Source: Symsagittifera roscoffensis
Taxonomy: Eukaryota > Xenacoelomorpha > Acoela > Convolutidae
Direction: 5' to 3'
Assembly (NCBI RefSeq): GCF_963678635.1
Contig: NC_087062.1
Location: 97,081,705-97,145,704, forward strand
Length of the DNA: 64,000 bases
Both the position numbers and the translations under genes were made by a program. Shown here one piece after another: positions 1 to 12,024 of this stretch. The notes beneath the pieces were generated by a model. It saw nothing but the letters and a program-made list of their open reading frames with translations, was not told the DNA's origin and did not search any database. Within the stretch, counting starts at the first letter, position 1, and each line of letters starts with the position of its first letter.

Positions 1-2360
1 TCATGCCTTGTTTGTAAGTTGGCACATGATGGTCCGTTGAACTGCAATTGGCACAAGAGCGTCTCTTGCCCATATCATCCCTAGGTTTGTACCAATTGTT
101 CCCTTGGTTTGCTGGTCCGTTGTTAAAATTGCCATAAATGTTTTTGTAGTATCCAGATCTCGAACGAGGTTTCAACAAAAGATACTCTTTTGACTTGAGC
201 CTCAACTCCTCTGGTGTTGGCGCATTGGTTGATTGTGGTGTGTAATGCGTTGCCAGCATTGTTCGAAGTTCATCATTCTTCACACCATCGATGAATTTTG
301 AGGCTACGGCCAGGTTCATCCTTCGGTTTGACTCAACCGGTTGGCTGCGTCTTCTCAGCATTTCCAAGTCATCGAGAAAATTGTCTATCGTTTCATCTTC
401 TCGTTGCCTCCGTTTCTCGAAGCGCATCATCGCTTGATGCCCCTGCACCCCTGATCCAAAACGGTTTAACAAGATTTCGAAGATTTTCTCGGCTGTGTCA
501 CGCTGATATTGCTTCTTGGCCATGACACAGTTCAGGGCTATCCCTTCCAAGTTGCTGGTGAGCGCACTGCATTCCTGTCTCTCCGACAAGTCCTCTTCCT
601 CGATTGCAGCTTCATTACCTCTATCCAGGGATCAATACAGCCATCAGATTCATCTTTATAGCATCTTGGTTTCTTAAAGACTCTTCTGGACTTCTCACTG
701 CGTTCATTGGTTCTGGATAACCTTGTAAGGAATGTCTCCAAAGACCTGTTCAGGGGTTCAAAGGCTGTGACCAATGCCGTAGCATCCCTTGAGCGTCCCG
801 CCTGAGTGTCCTCACACCTTGTCAAAGGCTCTGTATGCGGTGCATCTCTGCAATCCGAATCGCCGTGAGTGTTTCCCCCTGGGCCCACATGACACCTCCC
901 CGGGCTTGCATGCCCTCTGTTACAGGAATCACTTCTCCCAGTCGCATGTGTGCCTTGCGTTGGTCGTTCATTAGAGGTCTGTCTGTTCCCCGTTGAACTT
1001 GCTCTACTGTTCGGGCCCCATGTTCTATTATCCCTTGTGGCATAGCCTGTTGAATTGCCCCTGCCTCTAATGGATCCATAGGTTCCCCTTCCTTTGGTCC
1101 ACTCTTGCTGCTTAGTAGCCCGTCCAACTTGTCCATGATAGCCTGAGTTCGCCTCTTCATCATCGCGTCTATCTTTGTGTCAAGAGTCCCAAGAGACTGC
1201 TCTTGCTGAATTCTCAACTTCTCCATGTCGTCTCTTAAGCGTAATTCTCTTCGTTCCGCTTCTCTTGTCATTCGCGACAAGTTCTTTGCTATATGCTCGT
1301 CCGTCCTTTCTTTCTTATTGCGGTTTATTTCTTCCCGCAGACTTTCTCTTTCAATGTGAACTGCTCTTTCTAGCTCACTCATTCTTATGGACATCTGTTC
1401 ATTTTGTTCTCCTAAACTGTCCACTATGTTGTTCAAGGCTTCTTCTAGTGCTGCCCCGTTATCCACAAGTGGCGTCACTAGTGGCGGTGTAACCCTGTCG
1501 GTCCCAGGTAGCTTCGTGCTGGTCGAGATTCGGGCCTTGACTCTCTGCCTCGGCGTCTTTTCATTATCCACATCGGGATCCGCCAATGCTTTGCCTAGCC
1601 CTCTGTTTCTACTCTCCCCAGTTTGCGGCTCTGATTTTGTCATAATCGCGAAGCCTCTCGACTGGCCCGTTGTGTTTACCTCTTTGCTAATCATTCTCAC
1701 CACACCAAATTTGTCCTTGGTTCCAGTCTCTCTTTCGACGTATGCCTCATTCTCCTGGGTCGAACTAATGAGGCTGACTTGAGATCCAAAATCCACTAGC
1801 TCTTCTTCGTCCTCCTCCTCCTGGGATTCACCTTCATTTCCTGCGCCCCCTCCCATGGTGAATGGAAAGATGTTTCCTAAGGTGTTCCTCATTCTTTCTG
1901 AGAACGATGATGACGTTGTTTGTTTCTCAGTCCCGCCTGCCATCATAGTGTTGTCTGTTGGAGATCTTCTAGTTGCCGCTATTTCAGTTGAGATGTCGGA
2001 CAGTTCCGACATCTCCTCTCGATCCAACGTCCCGGTGGAAATGGCAAAATCATGGCCTTGTTCTACCGGAGTAGATTCACTCGCCAGCCTTCTGCCTCTC
2101 CCTTCCAGTCCATGTACTTCCTGGTTCTCGTTCATGGCATGGTCCGTATTGACCTCCACTTCTAACAGTTCTTTTCGCTCTTCTGAGGTCTTCTGACTCC
2201 TTGTTTCAACCATTCTGCCTGAAACTGTCTCCCCTTTGTCGGTCCGGGCTCGTTTGATCCAATCCAGAAAAAGATCGGTCATTGTTCTTCTTTGCTCTTT
2301 AGGTATGAATTTCCTAGAGCTATTACCCCGTTTAGGTATCCTTGACTTGTCTAGACTCAT
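1..2360 (-). pseudogene. gag of giant LTR element, copy A, frameshifted and cut by window edge
   Basis: The minus-strand frame from ATG at 2360 matches the gag of copy B from its first residues (MSLDKS). An in-frame ATG six bases upstream at 2366 is not shared with copy B. The N-terminal half is polar, rich in Glu, Ser and Arg, with a coiled-coil-like stretch. An indel after the GEP residues near 1085 shifts the frame so that it ends at 822. The proper reading resumes at 888-538 and is lost again by a small deletion near 590. The last bases (1-60) hold the first CCHC zinc knuckle, where a 9-base in-frame deletion relative to copy B removes the final cysteine. At copy B codon 194, where copy B has TAA, this copy has CAA. 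Both frameshifts and the knuckle loss make this gag non-functional as read. Confidence 0.8.
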
Positions 2361-4517
2361 TCTCAATTTGTCACTTCCTAATGCCTATAGACTTAATTCG
2401 ATTGCTAGTGACCTTATAGTTTGACTACCAATAATAATGACACAACACAATAAATTTCACAAGATGCTATTAAATAGTGACGACGAATCCCTGTATGTTA
2501 TCAGAGTACAGTTTGTATACAATTTATTCACACTAACCGATTATCGGTCGTAAGATTTGAGTACTAGCACAATATCATGTTATCAGTCAATTTAAAAGAT
2601 AGTGTACTCACTACCCAATCAAACACAGTTTATTTTGATTTAAAATCAAAAACAAAAAAATATATAATGACAGAGTATGAATATCTCTATAAAAAACGTA
2701 TGTGTTGTACTTTTAGTCTGTCGCAGTACAATAGTCGAACTTATATTTCGAAGAAAAAGCTTTCCCTGCTTGGTGCTGCACCAAAAAGACAAAACATTGA
2801 AGGCAGTAATTTTCTCAAGTGGGCGTCTATTGCACCCACCGAGTACTGTGTTACCTATCTGCCTTCGGACTGCCCGAGCTAGACCTACTAAAATCCTCAG
2901 GGCAGTCACTTTTCACAAAAACGTATTGGGTTTCAATCCACACCAAATAATTACGCTCTTTTTAGTTTAGACTTAGTGTAGCGAATATCCGAGCTCGGAC
3001 CTGTTTTGTTTTGGTCTGGTTTTTACTGAAGGCAAGTTACCAGTGCAGTCACTGATTCCTAGCCTGTCTGCTAATAACCTAATACCTCTCACTGTAGTCT
3101 TTCTTCTGTTTACCTAGGTCCTTTAATAAAAAAAGATACCCCGCCGGATTGGTAAAAATAGGACCCTTCCGGATTGGCAAAATTTAGACCTCTCCGGATT
3201 GGGAAAAAATATGACCCTTCCGGACTAACAAAATTTAGACCCCTCCGAATTAGTAAATATGTGACCCCTCCGGATTGGGAGCCCTCTGGTCTGTGTCGGT
3301 AGTTTTTCGGAGATTTCCTTCTTTCAACCTATGCCCCTCCGGATACGTTCTCCGATTCGATTTTGCTATTTCAATTAACTAGGAAGAGTATGTACTGCTT
3401 TCCTAGACCCTTCCGGATTGAAGTTAAGCCTCTTATTTGACAATTCACGCTAACAGTGAAGGGTCTTATCGCTCGCCTAACTTCGGCTCGATTAAAGTTT
3501 TTCTGTGCCTTTAGCCTTCCCTTTTCGTCTAGAACGGCCTAAAGTTACTTTATTCAACCGCTATTACCTTTTGGTAGGTGTATAAGGGCTTTTCTAAAAG
3601 AAATTTTTAAAACGTGAAGGGTCTACCCTCCCAAATTGGTGAATTTGCTAAAAACAATCTCAAAAAATTTTCACGCTTACTTTTTCGAAAAACTTTTACC
3701 CTTATTAGTAAGCTCAGCTAATTTCTGATCTATTGATACCAAGATCAACTCGATATATCCAGTAGTTCCAAAGTTATTAACCAAAACGTCTTTTTTCTAA
3801 AGTTAAAAAATTTGTCTCTTATAGGTTCCGCCTAACTTTTTCCGCAATTTTGTTCTTTTCGACCTAAAAATTATTGATCCGAGCTCAAAAGGCCTATACT
3901 CTTCTACTTCAATGCAAAAAACCCGATCTAAAACGCTTTAGTTGAAAAAATTTGCGAAAAACTATGCTACCTGTACCCCTCCGGATTGCTGAATCCACCA
4001 AATCAAACACGTTAAGTTCGATTTCTCTGCAACCCGGAAAGCTTTCGGGTAGCGGGTTTTAAAACTCGTAGATTTCCTAGTGAACGTTGTCCGAACAACT
4101 ATTTTTACTGTTCTAACTCAAAAATTTCAAAAAATTTTCTGATTTTATAATGTTTTGTACTATCAAAAATCACGAAAATTTGGTTTTCCGTACCAAAATA
4201 GTTCCAAACACTTCCGAACTAACCTTAACCGGTTCTATCTATTATAGTAGTGCAGTTACGATGTAACACACTACTTTGGCTTTTTTCCGTTTAAAGAAAA
4301 ATCGATATCTCAAAAATCGCGACTTGTGGGGGGATCAAAATATCGCTATTTTGACCCTAAAAACCGGTCTGCTTTCTGTGTTTTTCACTGAAAAACGTTA
4401 TAAGAGTATTATTATAGGCTATATAAGTAATAATATTAGTAATACTATACCCCTCCGGGTTTGTTTAATATCCGAATTAAGGTGCTTAACAGATTACTAT
4501 CTTACATTTTGTACCAA
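2361..4517 (-). other. 5' untranslated leader of giant element, copy A
   Basis: About 2.2 kb between the inferred LTR end and the gag start has no long ORF on the element strand. It corresponds to 26023-28259 of copy B along its whole length. It contains the CCGGA/GGGGT motif cluster described separately. Short ORFs in it (for example 4276-4683 on the plus strand) differ between copies and are taken as chance. Confidence 0.65.
3130..3290 (-). repeat. CCGGA-GGGGT motif cluster, copy A leader
   Basis: Five or six spaced copies of a motif read here as ACCCCTCCGGATTGG or ACCCTTCCGGATTGG (CCAATCCGGAGGGGT on the element strand) lie about 25-35 bases apart, separated by A/T-rich spacers. The same cluster occurs at 27245-27475 in copy B, and single copies occur elsewhere in the leader and LTR. 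Function is unknown. Confidence 0.75.
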
Positions 4518-6125
4518 AAGGGATACAAAACTTGTTAACCTTACCCAACAGTCGATTGTTGTTGTCCTTGAGCCCCTTCTTGTTTCTCCTTGTACTGCTT
4601 GCCGGATCAATCTTCTCCCAAGACCCTTCCAAATTGAGCGCAAATCAGCTGATCCTTTCGGATTGAGCGCAATTTATCATTAACGTGCTTAAATGCTCAA
4701 ATAACCCTACAGTACAAGCCTCACAAACGGGCTACAAAAAGGATCGTAACGATCCTGACTGATATAAATGCCTGTAACAAGAATATATCTATCAACAACA
4801 AACGGGAGGGTCGGATCACATCTTGTCTGGGTGGATGATTTCTACTGATTTGGTTTTTTCGGTTATTTTTTATGTTTTTTGTTTTTCTTGAGTACTATAC
4901 TACTTTTTGTTTGATTTTATATATTTCTTTAAGTGTTTTTGGTCACGGACCATTCAGGAGATGACGGGACCGCGAATCCCCCCACCCTTCCTGGTTCGTG
5001 AATTTTCGGTCTTAACTAAGTTAAAAAGCTATTCACGGTAATCCGGAAGGCTTCCGCGTTCCGAACTACCCTTCCGCCCCGGCGGTTTAGGCCTATTAAG
5101 GACGTTAATGTGAGCATCCGCTCGGCGCGGAGTGCTCGTTAACGGTTCTGCCGGTCATGATGTTAAAAAAAATAACACCCAGGTGCGCCATAAAAACATG
5201 TAGGTAACATTCGCCCGGAAGATACATATCGACGGAAAATAAAACTAAGTCCTAAGACGACTGGCTAACGTCTAAACAGAGCTTTACATGCTTTTCACCG
5301 TCTCTACCAAGCCAGTACTTTCGGTGGTTTTTCTAACATCGGGTCGACAAAAAACGTTACTGCTTTCGGTTTCGGTCAAAACACTCAAATTAACTTAATT
5401 ACATGCAGAAATAGTGCTCATGGCTGGTCTCAGTATCCCCAGACCACGAGGTCACTCCTAAAAACAGGGCTACTACTACTTATTGAATTATTATTGTTTT
5501 TGTTCAGTAGATAAAAATCATCATCTCCATCGAAGATGGATCAACCCTTTCCCCCAACTCCTAGCTTCTCATCCTAGCAAAATGAATTCAAATGTTAATT
5601 AAATTCAAATCAGGACATGACAGGGAAGCTAAAATTTCATATAAGATGATAAAAGTTTCAGTCCCGAAACCCCTCCTGATTCTTGAATCCACTGAATCAA
5701 GCACGTTAAGCTTGATTTCTCTGTAACCCGGAAGGCTGGTTTCCACCCCTCACTGTTGTTAGCAACTGCCTTGCAACTATTGTAGCGACACAATAGTTGC
5801 AACTTGGAGCGGTCTCTGCTACTTCTGCTTTTCTCTAGTTCTGATTCTCAATTTTCTCGTTGTTGTCGTCGTCGCAACTATCGTTGTTGTGTTTTTCTTC
5901 AACTTTCTGGCCAAAATAGCCGTTTTTGACGCTTCTCAAAATTATTACGTCATCACTTCGAATTTTTAAAATTCTAAAATATCAGAATATTCTAGCCCTC
6001 ATCGTTTGGCCAATCGTTCTAATAACGCTCTTATTCCTTCAAAATCGCCAATTCGGAAGGTTCACTGCTAAAATTTCGAATATGCTGAATCTGCATTTTG
6101 ATCCATTCTGGTCGAATGTCACACA
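4518..6125 (-). repeat. 5' LTR of giant element, copy A
   Basis: About 1.6 kb matching the 3' LTR of copy B (46345-47961) end to end in reverse complement. The inner edge is set where copy A and the copy B 5' side stay alike (next bases TTGGTACAAAA on the element strand) while the 3' LTR of copy B diverges. The LTR begins TGTGTGACATTCG but appears to end in TCCCTT, not CA, so the inner edge is an inference. It contains a strong 26-base hairpin at 5112-5137. Confidence 0.65.
5112..5137 (-). other. conserved LTR hairpin, copy A
   Basis: GAGCA and TCCGC pair with GCGGA and TGCTC around a five-base loop with a single-base bulge. The arms are preserved in this LTR and in both copy B LTRs (25389-25414 and 47333-47358). 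The role could be RNA structure or 3' end formation. Confidence 0.7.
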
Positions 6126-6679
6126 GCAATTAGATTTTTTCATGCCTATAATACAATACTCTTAAAACTTTCTTGTAATTACAAAAAACAAAAAAAAACA
6201 ATGAGCCAGTGATTTTCATATTTAGACCATGAATTTTTTATTAGATGTACATTCGATCGAGTTTATTCAGAGTCTCTGCTATGAAAACGAATGAAACATC
6301 CTTTTTTTGATGACATTAATGGATTTCCTACTCTTAATTTACATTAATGACATTAATAGGTTTCCTATTATTTAGTTTCAGATTAATTGTTGATATACTG
6401 GGACAGCCGTGGTGGTCCCCTGCAAATTACTTTGATTGTTTTACCACTGCTACCGCTCGTGGACACTAGTGGGTGGACACAGGTTGGTGGATCACATGAT
6501 TGTAGTTGGAGCAAGCTCCTCAGAAGGACCCTTGACTACCTATCCTACGATCTAAGGGTAAAGTATCGAAGATTCGCTTTTGCAAAATCGGGACTAAGCC
6601 TCAACTCAAACAACGTAAGTAAATTCAAGAGTTTGCAGTGGTTACTTAAAAATCCAGAGAAATTATTCTCTGACACGAC
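6126..6679. other. intergenic stretch between copy A and LINE 1
   Basis: AT-rich sequence with A-runs near 6180-6200. A 98-codon open frame at 6387-6683 has no recognisable family and its composition does not favour coding. It may be 5' UTR of the LINE that follows. Nothing else is supported. Confidence 0.4.
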
Positions 6680-7084
6680 GTGATAAACAATAGTATCATA
6701 AAGCATCCCAAAAACTTTAATACGACGTGTTCCCCGGAGCAGTTAACTGAAATCATCACAAATTTTCAGCATCAAAAAGCTGCGATCATAGACATTCGTC
6801 AAGACGGTACCCCTTTTATTTTTGAAAAGTTACGGAAGACAAAACCTCTCATCATCGACGCGATAAAACGACTTCCTCCTAAACAAAAACAAAACGACAT
6901 CGCTACAGTTGTTGCCCTCTCTAAACTACATCCCCCTCCGTCTCTTGAGCTGAAGTTGCTCAACAAAGTACTTTCGAAGTTTCATCACATCCTCCGTTCA
7001 CTAGTACTTCAGCAAAGATCAAAATCCAGAGTACGGCCCACCAAACCAAAGAGAACACCAGCAAAGAAAAAACAAGCAGCATAA
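6680..7084 (+). CDS. hypothetical basic protein, possibly 5' part of LINE 1
   Basis: A 134-codon frame whose residues look coding: an N-terminal half with mixed charged and hydrophobic residues and a C-terminal tail rich in Lys, Arg and Pro (PKRTPAKKKQ). It sits 160 bases upstream of the zinc-finger segment of LINE 1 on the same strand. The basic tail could bind nucleic acid. I do not recognise a family. It may be an extra LINE ORF, the 5' end of ORF1 split by decay, or chance. Confidence 0.35.
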   Translation: MINNSIIKHPKNFNTTCSPEQLTEIITNFQHQKAAIIDIRQDGTPFIFEKLRKTKPLIIDAIKRLPPKQKQNDIATVVALSKLHPPPSLELKLLNKVLSKFHHILRSLVLQQRSKSRVRPTKPKRTPAKKKQAA

Positions 7085-7246
7085 GCCTCATCGCAATAGT
7101 TCTGGTGAGTCTGATGCTCTTGAGACTAGTCTCTCCTGAGGTTTTTATATTTGGAGTATCAATCCAAGGGAATCAAAAAACTCAATAAGTCTTCTCTAGA
7201 CTGGTCTTCTCCTGAGGCTCGGTAGTGTCAGTTCTGAGAAGATTTT

Positions 7247-8553
7247 TTGAGCAATATGGGCTCAGAAGATAGACGCAGAAATGCTAGCGTCTCGCAAGCA
7301 TGTGAGAAATCTTGTAAAACATGCAAAAAGCCGATCACCAACAAAAGTCAAATCTTTAATTGCATTGCCTGTGGCGATGTTATGCACATGGCAAAAACAG
7401 GCACTGGAATATCTGAAACCGCCATCCTTAGAATTTCGAAGATCAGTCAGAACCAATTTAAATTTCTAGCGATCAGTCGGTTCATTTTAATGTCTTATTT
7501 TTAATTTCGCTTTTAATCGCCAACATGTTTGACCTCGAAACTTTCCGAAATTTGAAAGACGAATTGAAATACGAGCTGTATAAAGACTTGATCGAAAATG
7601 TTACTTACTTTAAACGAATTATCGAAAACTTAACTGTATCAACGAAAGATGTAGAAAAAGGAAACAAAATTATTGATCTAGAAAATTTTAAAAACACGGG
7701 CAATTCGAAAATTGCAGAAAACAAATTTGAAAATGAATGGAGCAAGATTGAAACTCGGAGCAGAAATCAGAACAAACGAGTCGAAAATAACCAAGAAAGC
7801 AAGAATAAACAAGAAATCAAAATACAAGCAACCAATATTCAAGAAGAAAAATTCGACCAACAACAAAAACATTTATTTTTACCACGAGAAGGAGAAAATT
7901 CTGGATTTTTACTGGGAGACTCAATTGTTAACAGAATCAGTGGGGAACAAATATCGGAAAATGTGTTGGCGAGAGGATTTGGTGGGCACACAATTTCTGC
8001 ATTGCTGGAACGCGTGAGAAATAGTAAATCGCGACATTTTAAACATGTAACTACGCTAATTGGAATAAATGACTGCCTCTCAAATGGTTTCGACGCGAAA
8101 GAAGCCGTGAGTAGCTTAGAAAAACTAATTTATCTCGTAAATCATAAATTCTCCCCAGAAACAATTTCACTATGTACTTTAACTCCCTTAGGCGCTTTTA
8201 GAAAAGATTTTAATCCAAATGTACAGAAGCTAAACAAGCAAATTCTTAATTTAGTACGGAATGTAAAGGACTTGGGCGAAGTAAAATTGGATATTTTAGA
8301 CATAAACAAAAATTTTAGTCAAAATACCGATGCGCTTAGCTCGGATGGTTTGCATCCTTCTGATGGGGGTGTTGAAATTTTGGTGCAAAGTTTTAGAGAT
8401 TCTTTTAGAGGTTCTGATATTCATGCAAACACATGTGAGATTACAACCCGCCCCAGAATGAAGCAAACCCAACAATCATCAAATTTAGATCCAAAAACGG
8501 CAGAATTGATACAATTTTTCCAAAACGGTGCAAAATTCTTTAGGAAATACTAG
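7247..8553 (+). pseudogene. LINE 1 ORF1: zinc finger plus SGNH/GDSL esterase, frameshifted
   Basis: The 7247-7504 frame has a Cys-rich finger (CKTCKK, then CIACGDVMH) like the PHD-type fingers of CR1 ORF1 proteins. It ends at a stop, and another frame opens at 7525 and runs 342 codons. In that frame a polar, coiled-coil-like segment (residues 1-125) is followed by an SGNH hydrolase domain: GDS with Ser133, GIND with Asn182, and DGLH with Asp274 and His277, so the catalytic set is intact. Such esterases occur in ORF1 of some LINEs, where a role in membrane or lipid interaction has been proposed. The finger and esterase were probably one protein before the frameshift near 7480-7525. Confidence 0.8.
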
Positions 8554-8735
8554 TTTCGCAATTTTTCTTGGTGCAAAATTTGGCGATTATTTAATTTATT
8601 ATGCTGAATATTAAACTCTGGTTGTTTTGTGCAGTTTTTCTAATTTTCAAGGCTCAGATGGAAAATATAGAAAAAACCATTGTTTACTGGGGCTATCTAA
8701 GCTGCCATCAAAAGATATTAACATCGAAATATGGG

Positions 8736-11598
8736 ATGAATGAGCGGAGAGCTACCACACTGACTCATCTTTTCCTTTTTGCGTTGTTACTAACCCAAGT
8801 GGGGATGTTGAAAAAAACCCTGGTCTTATTGAAACCATTGAAACCATCTACGGCATCTGCTCAAAAATTGTGCAAATCTTAAATTTGATCATTTGAATTT
8901 TGAAGTATTATTAGAAAACGGATGCAATTGAAAAAATTTCTTGATGATATGGGCGAAAATACAATTATAGGAATTTCCGAAACGTGGATTAAAAAAGAAG
9001 ATAGTGACAATTTATGGAATCTCCACCCTAGAACGCATGCGATGGTCAGATATGATAGGCAATCAGCGGTAAAAAAGAAAGGCGGTGGCGTTTTGTTATA
9101 CATACCAGTCAAATTGGCTCCGAAATTGAAGCCTGATTTAAATTTATTTGATAAAGAAAAATATGAGTCAGTGTGGGTTGAGTGCAAATCTACAATTAAC
9201 ATTTCCAGTAAAGATTATGACATAGATTATATCTGGGTGATTATAACATAAATTATCTGGATAGCAAAAAAAAAGAAAATTTAGATTCTTTAATTATTCT
9301 ATATGGATTGAAGGTTTTTTGTCCAAACGATAAGACCAGAATTAGTTCCTCAACTAAAACTCATATCGACTACATTATCAGTGACTATGAAACAAACGGC
9401 ATTAAATTTTGTTTTGATACACTTTATAAAACCGACCATTTTGCTTCATTTATTATGACGGATATAAAATGCGGCAAAAGTTTACCGAGGATAATTTCGA
9501 CAATAATAAGAAAAATTATCAGAAAAATGAATTTTTCAATACACTCTCCGCTCTTCCTTGGTATCTCTTATATCAATGTACAGACGCACAAAGCATGTTC
9601 TCGACGATGATTTATCTAATTTCTAGTGCTCTTCAGCAACATGCTCCTATCGAAAAAAAATTTGTTCGTAACTTTAAACCAACAAATGTGTTGAAAACGG
9701 AATGGTTGGATTCAGAATGTCAGCAATTGTTGATTAAGAAACAGAATTCACTCAGATCATATCGCAGTCAAAGCACAAGCAATAATTGGTCAAAATACCA
9801 GTTTTTACGTAATCAAATGAGCCAATTGAATGGAAGTAAACAACTCGATCATTCAAAAAATTGTTTTTCACTTCTCAGCACTATCCAACAAAAATGGAAG
9901 TATATTAACCAAGTTAAAGGTACATGATCTGGCAACAATCGATTTACAGTTCCACGAAATTCCTTCAATGAAATGATAACCCAAGACAAAAAAATTGCCA
10001 ATCATTTAAATTATATTTTTTCAAACTTAGGCGAATTTTTCGGCGCTAAAAAGCCTCCGAATTACAACAAATCTGCCTCTGAATCTGTGCCTTTTCATTT
10101 TCAACACATTACAGTGAAGCAATGCTTTGATATAGTTTACAAAATCAATGTCAGAAAACCTCTTGGATGTACCGTACCTGTTTGGGCAATCATTGACGTC
10201 AATCAGTTATAGTTCCACATTTAACTTTTGTCATAAATACTTGCTTAGATGAGAACATTTTCCCAATCGAGCTGAAAAAAGCACACGTAACCCTTTGTTT
10301 AAAAAAGATGACCCAATGGAAGCAAAAAATTATCGGCCAATATCAATAACTTTTGAAAAAATTTTGCATGCCCAAATAACAGAACATCTTGATAAATTTC
10401 AAATTGTGACACCATTTCAATTCGGATTTCACAAAAACATTTCAACACAAGATGCTCTTGTTTATGCGACAGAAAGTATTCGAAATCAAATAGATTCAAA
10501 AAAAATCGTACATGCAGCTTTATTAGATCTGTCCAAGGCTTTTGATTCTATTTCGCATGAAGTTTTAATTGAAAAAATGCTTTCTCTCGGTTTTTCAAAT
10601 GGAGCAAATGCTTTAATTGCAAGCTTCCTAAACAAACGTATTCAAAGAGTAAACGTCAATGGATTCTTTTCAGACTGGATTGAAATCAAACGAGGTGTCC
10701 CACAAGGAACGGTACTTGGTCCGTTGTTGTTCAATTTATATGTTAATGACATACAAGAGCGATTATATGAAGGTTGTACTTTAGTTCAATATGCTGACGA
10801 CTGTATGGTTTTTCCTCTTCTATAATTTCTGAGGATGCTTTAAATCGATTGCAAAAATCACTCAATAATCTAACGGAATTTGTTGCAGAGAACCAATTGA
10901 ATCTGAATGCATCTAAATCGGAATTTATAACATTTTGTCAAAAAAATGATAGCAAAAATGTAGATACTGATACAATAGTAATTAATGGGCATTATGTAGC
11001 CAAAAAATGAGAATGCAAATATTTAGGCCTTATTCTTGATTCAAGTTTATCTTTTCATGCTCAAATCAAAACAATTCTCCAAAAAATGGCACAAGGAATT
11101 AAAACTATAGATACAATTGGACAACAACTGCCGACATTATCATTAGTTGCCTTGCTTCATTGTCTTATTTTATCACATTTGGATTATTCAGCAATATTTT
11201 TAATACAAATTAATGCTACTTTGATGCTATCTCTAGAGAAACAGTTGAACTGGGCGTTAAAAAGAACATATTTCAGATCGAAATTTAAATCTTCTTCCCT
11301 TCTTCGCATTAGCAAATCGTTCATTGGAATCGAGAAAAGAATTGAGTTAAAGTGTATCACATACTTATACCAAAATCTTACAAACAAAAAGAAGGCTTTT
11401 CAAAATACATTGATACTACCGACTGCCAATTATAGGCTCAACAAAAGAACGAAGCAAATTATTTTTGACAAACATTGTTCAACCGCTTCTTTACAAAAAT
11501 CATTTCTTCATTTGACTTCTAAAAAATGGAGTTCTTTGCCCATAATTTTGTGCAATTTAGAAAAATCGAGAACAGGATTCACGAAAAAATTGAAATAA
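8736..11598 (+). pseudogene. LINE 1 ORF2: 2A-like leader, endonuclease and reverse transcriptase, broken
   Basis: The frame from ATG 8736 gives a hydrophobic leader ending LLLTQ. A one-base shift then reads a degenerate 2A motif (8801-8827). Endonuclease sequence follows at 8922-9251 (ISETW, then GGGVLLYI). A segment is missing before LGDYNINYLD near 9235-9262, and the C-terminal endonuclease lies in 9308-9460 (HIDYIISD, TDHF). A linker occupies 9469-10212. Reverse transcriptase occupies 10295-10825, with NYRPIS, LLDLSKAFDSI, GVPQGTVLGPLL and the catalytic YADD near 10793. A frameshift follows, and the C-terminal region is at 11086-11598. Frame breaks occur near 8800, 9250, 9460, 9930, 10215 and 10825, so the protein cannot be made. 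Confidence 0.8.
8801..8827 (+). other. degenerate 2A-like ribosome-skipping motif
   Basis: The frame starting at 8801 reads GDVEKNPGL. The 2A consensus is D-V/I-E-x-N-P-G followed by P, so only the final proline is changed (CTT for a proline codon). The hydrophobic stretch normally preceding 2A is present but one base out of frame. 2A sequences at the N-terminus of ORF2 are known in several APE-type LINEs. Confidence 0.65.
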
Positions 11599-11886
11599 TT
11601 TTACGTGAGTGAATTGAGAAACAATCCAATATGTACAAATACAAATACGTGGCGTGATTTCCGTTTTTGCTAGTTCTATATACTTTTATTTAGTTTAATT
11701 TTTCACACATTGTTTGAACGAGAATCTGTATATACTCTGTATATATGCTGTATGTTTGGAATATCTGTAAAATTGTTTGTAAAGTTTCAATACCAGCTCG
11801 TTCTTAATTCTTAAAACTGATGTTTTTTTAGTATCCGTAACTTCATATATTTTAATCAACCAATTTCTGAACTGTAACCGAACTTG

Positions 11887-11909
11887 TTTTGTTTTGTTTT
11901 GTTTTGTTT
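11887..11909 (+). repeat. (TTTTG)n short tandem repeat at LINE 1 3' end
   Basis: Four to five TTTTG units lie about 290 bases after the last coding trace of LINE 1. Simple repeats often end LINE 3' UTRs, so this probably marks the element end. Confidence 0.6.
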
Positions 11910-12024
11910 ATTGCTTGTTTTCTGATGTTGTGTTTTTGTTTGATGTAACCAAAGAATTTTAACCATTTTTATAATTAACACTTTGCTATACTGATGCCTC
12001 GGCTTTTTTTCTATAGTAATTCAG

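Larger units (their letters stand above)
1..6125 (-). mobile_element. giant LTR retroelement, copy A (5' part)
   Basis: Reading the minus strand from 6125 leftwards gives an LTR (6125-4518), a non-coding leader (4517-2361) and the gag start (2360), all matching copy B at 25262-30720 in the same order. The element continues beyond the window start, so pol and the downstream ORFs are not visible here. The outer edge is placed at 6125 because similarity to the 3' LTR of copy B begins there with TGTGTGACATTCG. The copies differ by many substitutions and small indels, so copy A is a separate insertion and not an assembly duplicate. The gag of this copy is broken. Confidence 0.85.
6680..11925 (+). 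mobile_element. LINE 1: APE-type non-LTR retrotransposon, CR1-like layout, decayed
   Basis: Pieces in order on the plus strand: a zinc-finger segment, an SGNH esterase (ORF1), a 2A-like motif, an apurinic-type endonuclease, a reverse transcriptase with YADD, a C-terminal region and a 3' tail with (TTTTG)n. A PHD-like finger with an esterase in ORF1, and 2A motifs at the start of ORF2, are known in the CR1 group of LINEs. At least six frameshifts or stops and an internal deletion in the endonuclease show that it is inactive. The 5' boundary is uncertain: 6680 includes an ORF that may or may not belong to the element. Confidence 0.8.

Noticed and set aside
298-525. Plus-strand ORF over copy A gag
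   Set aside because: It is antisense to the gag remnant, and a mirrored ORF (30190-30387, minus) occurs over copy B gag, as expected for shadow frames.
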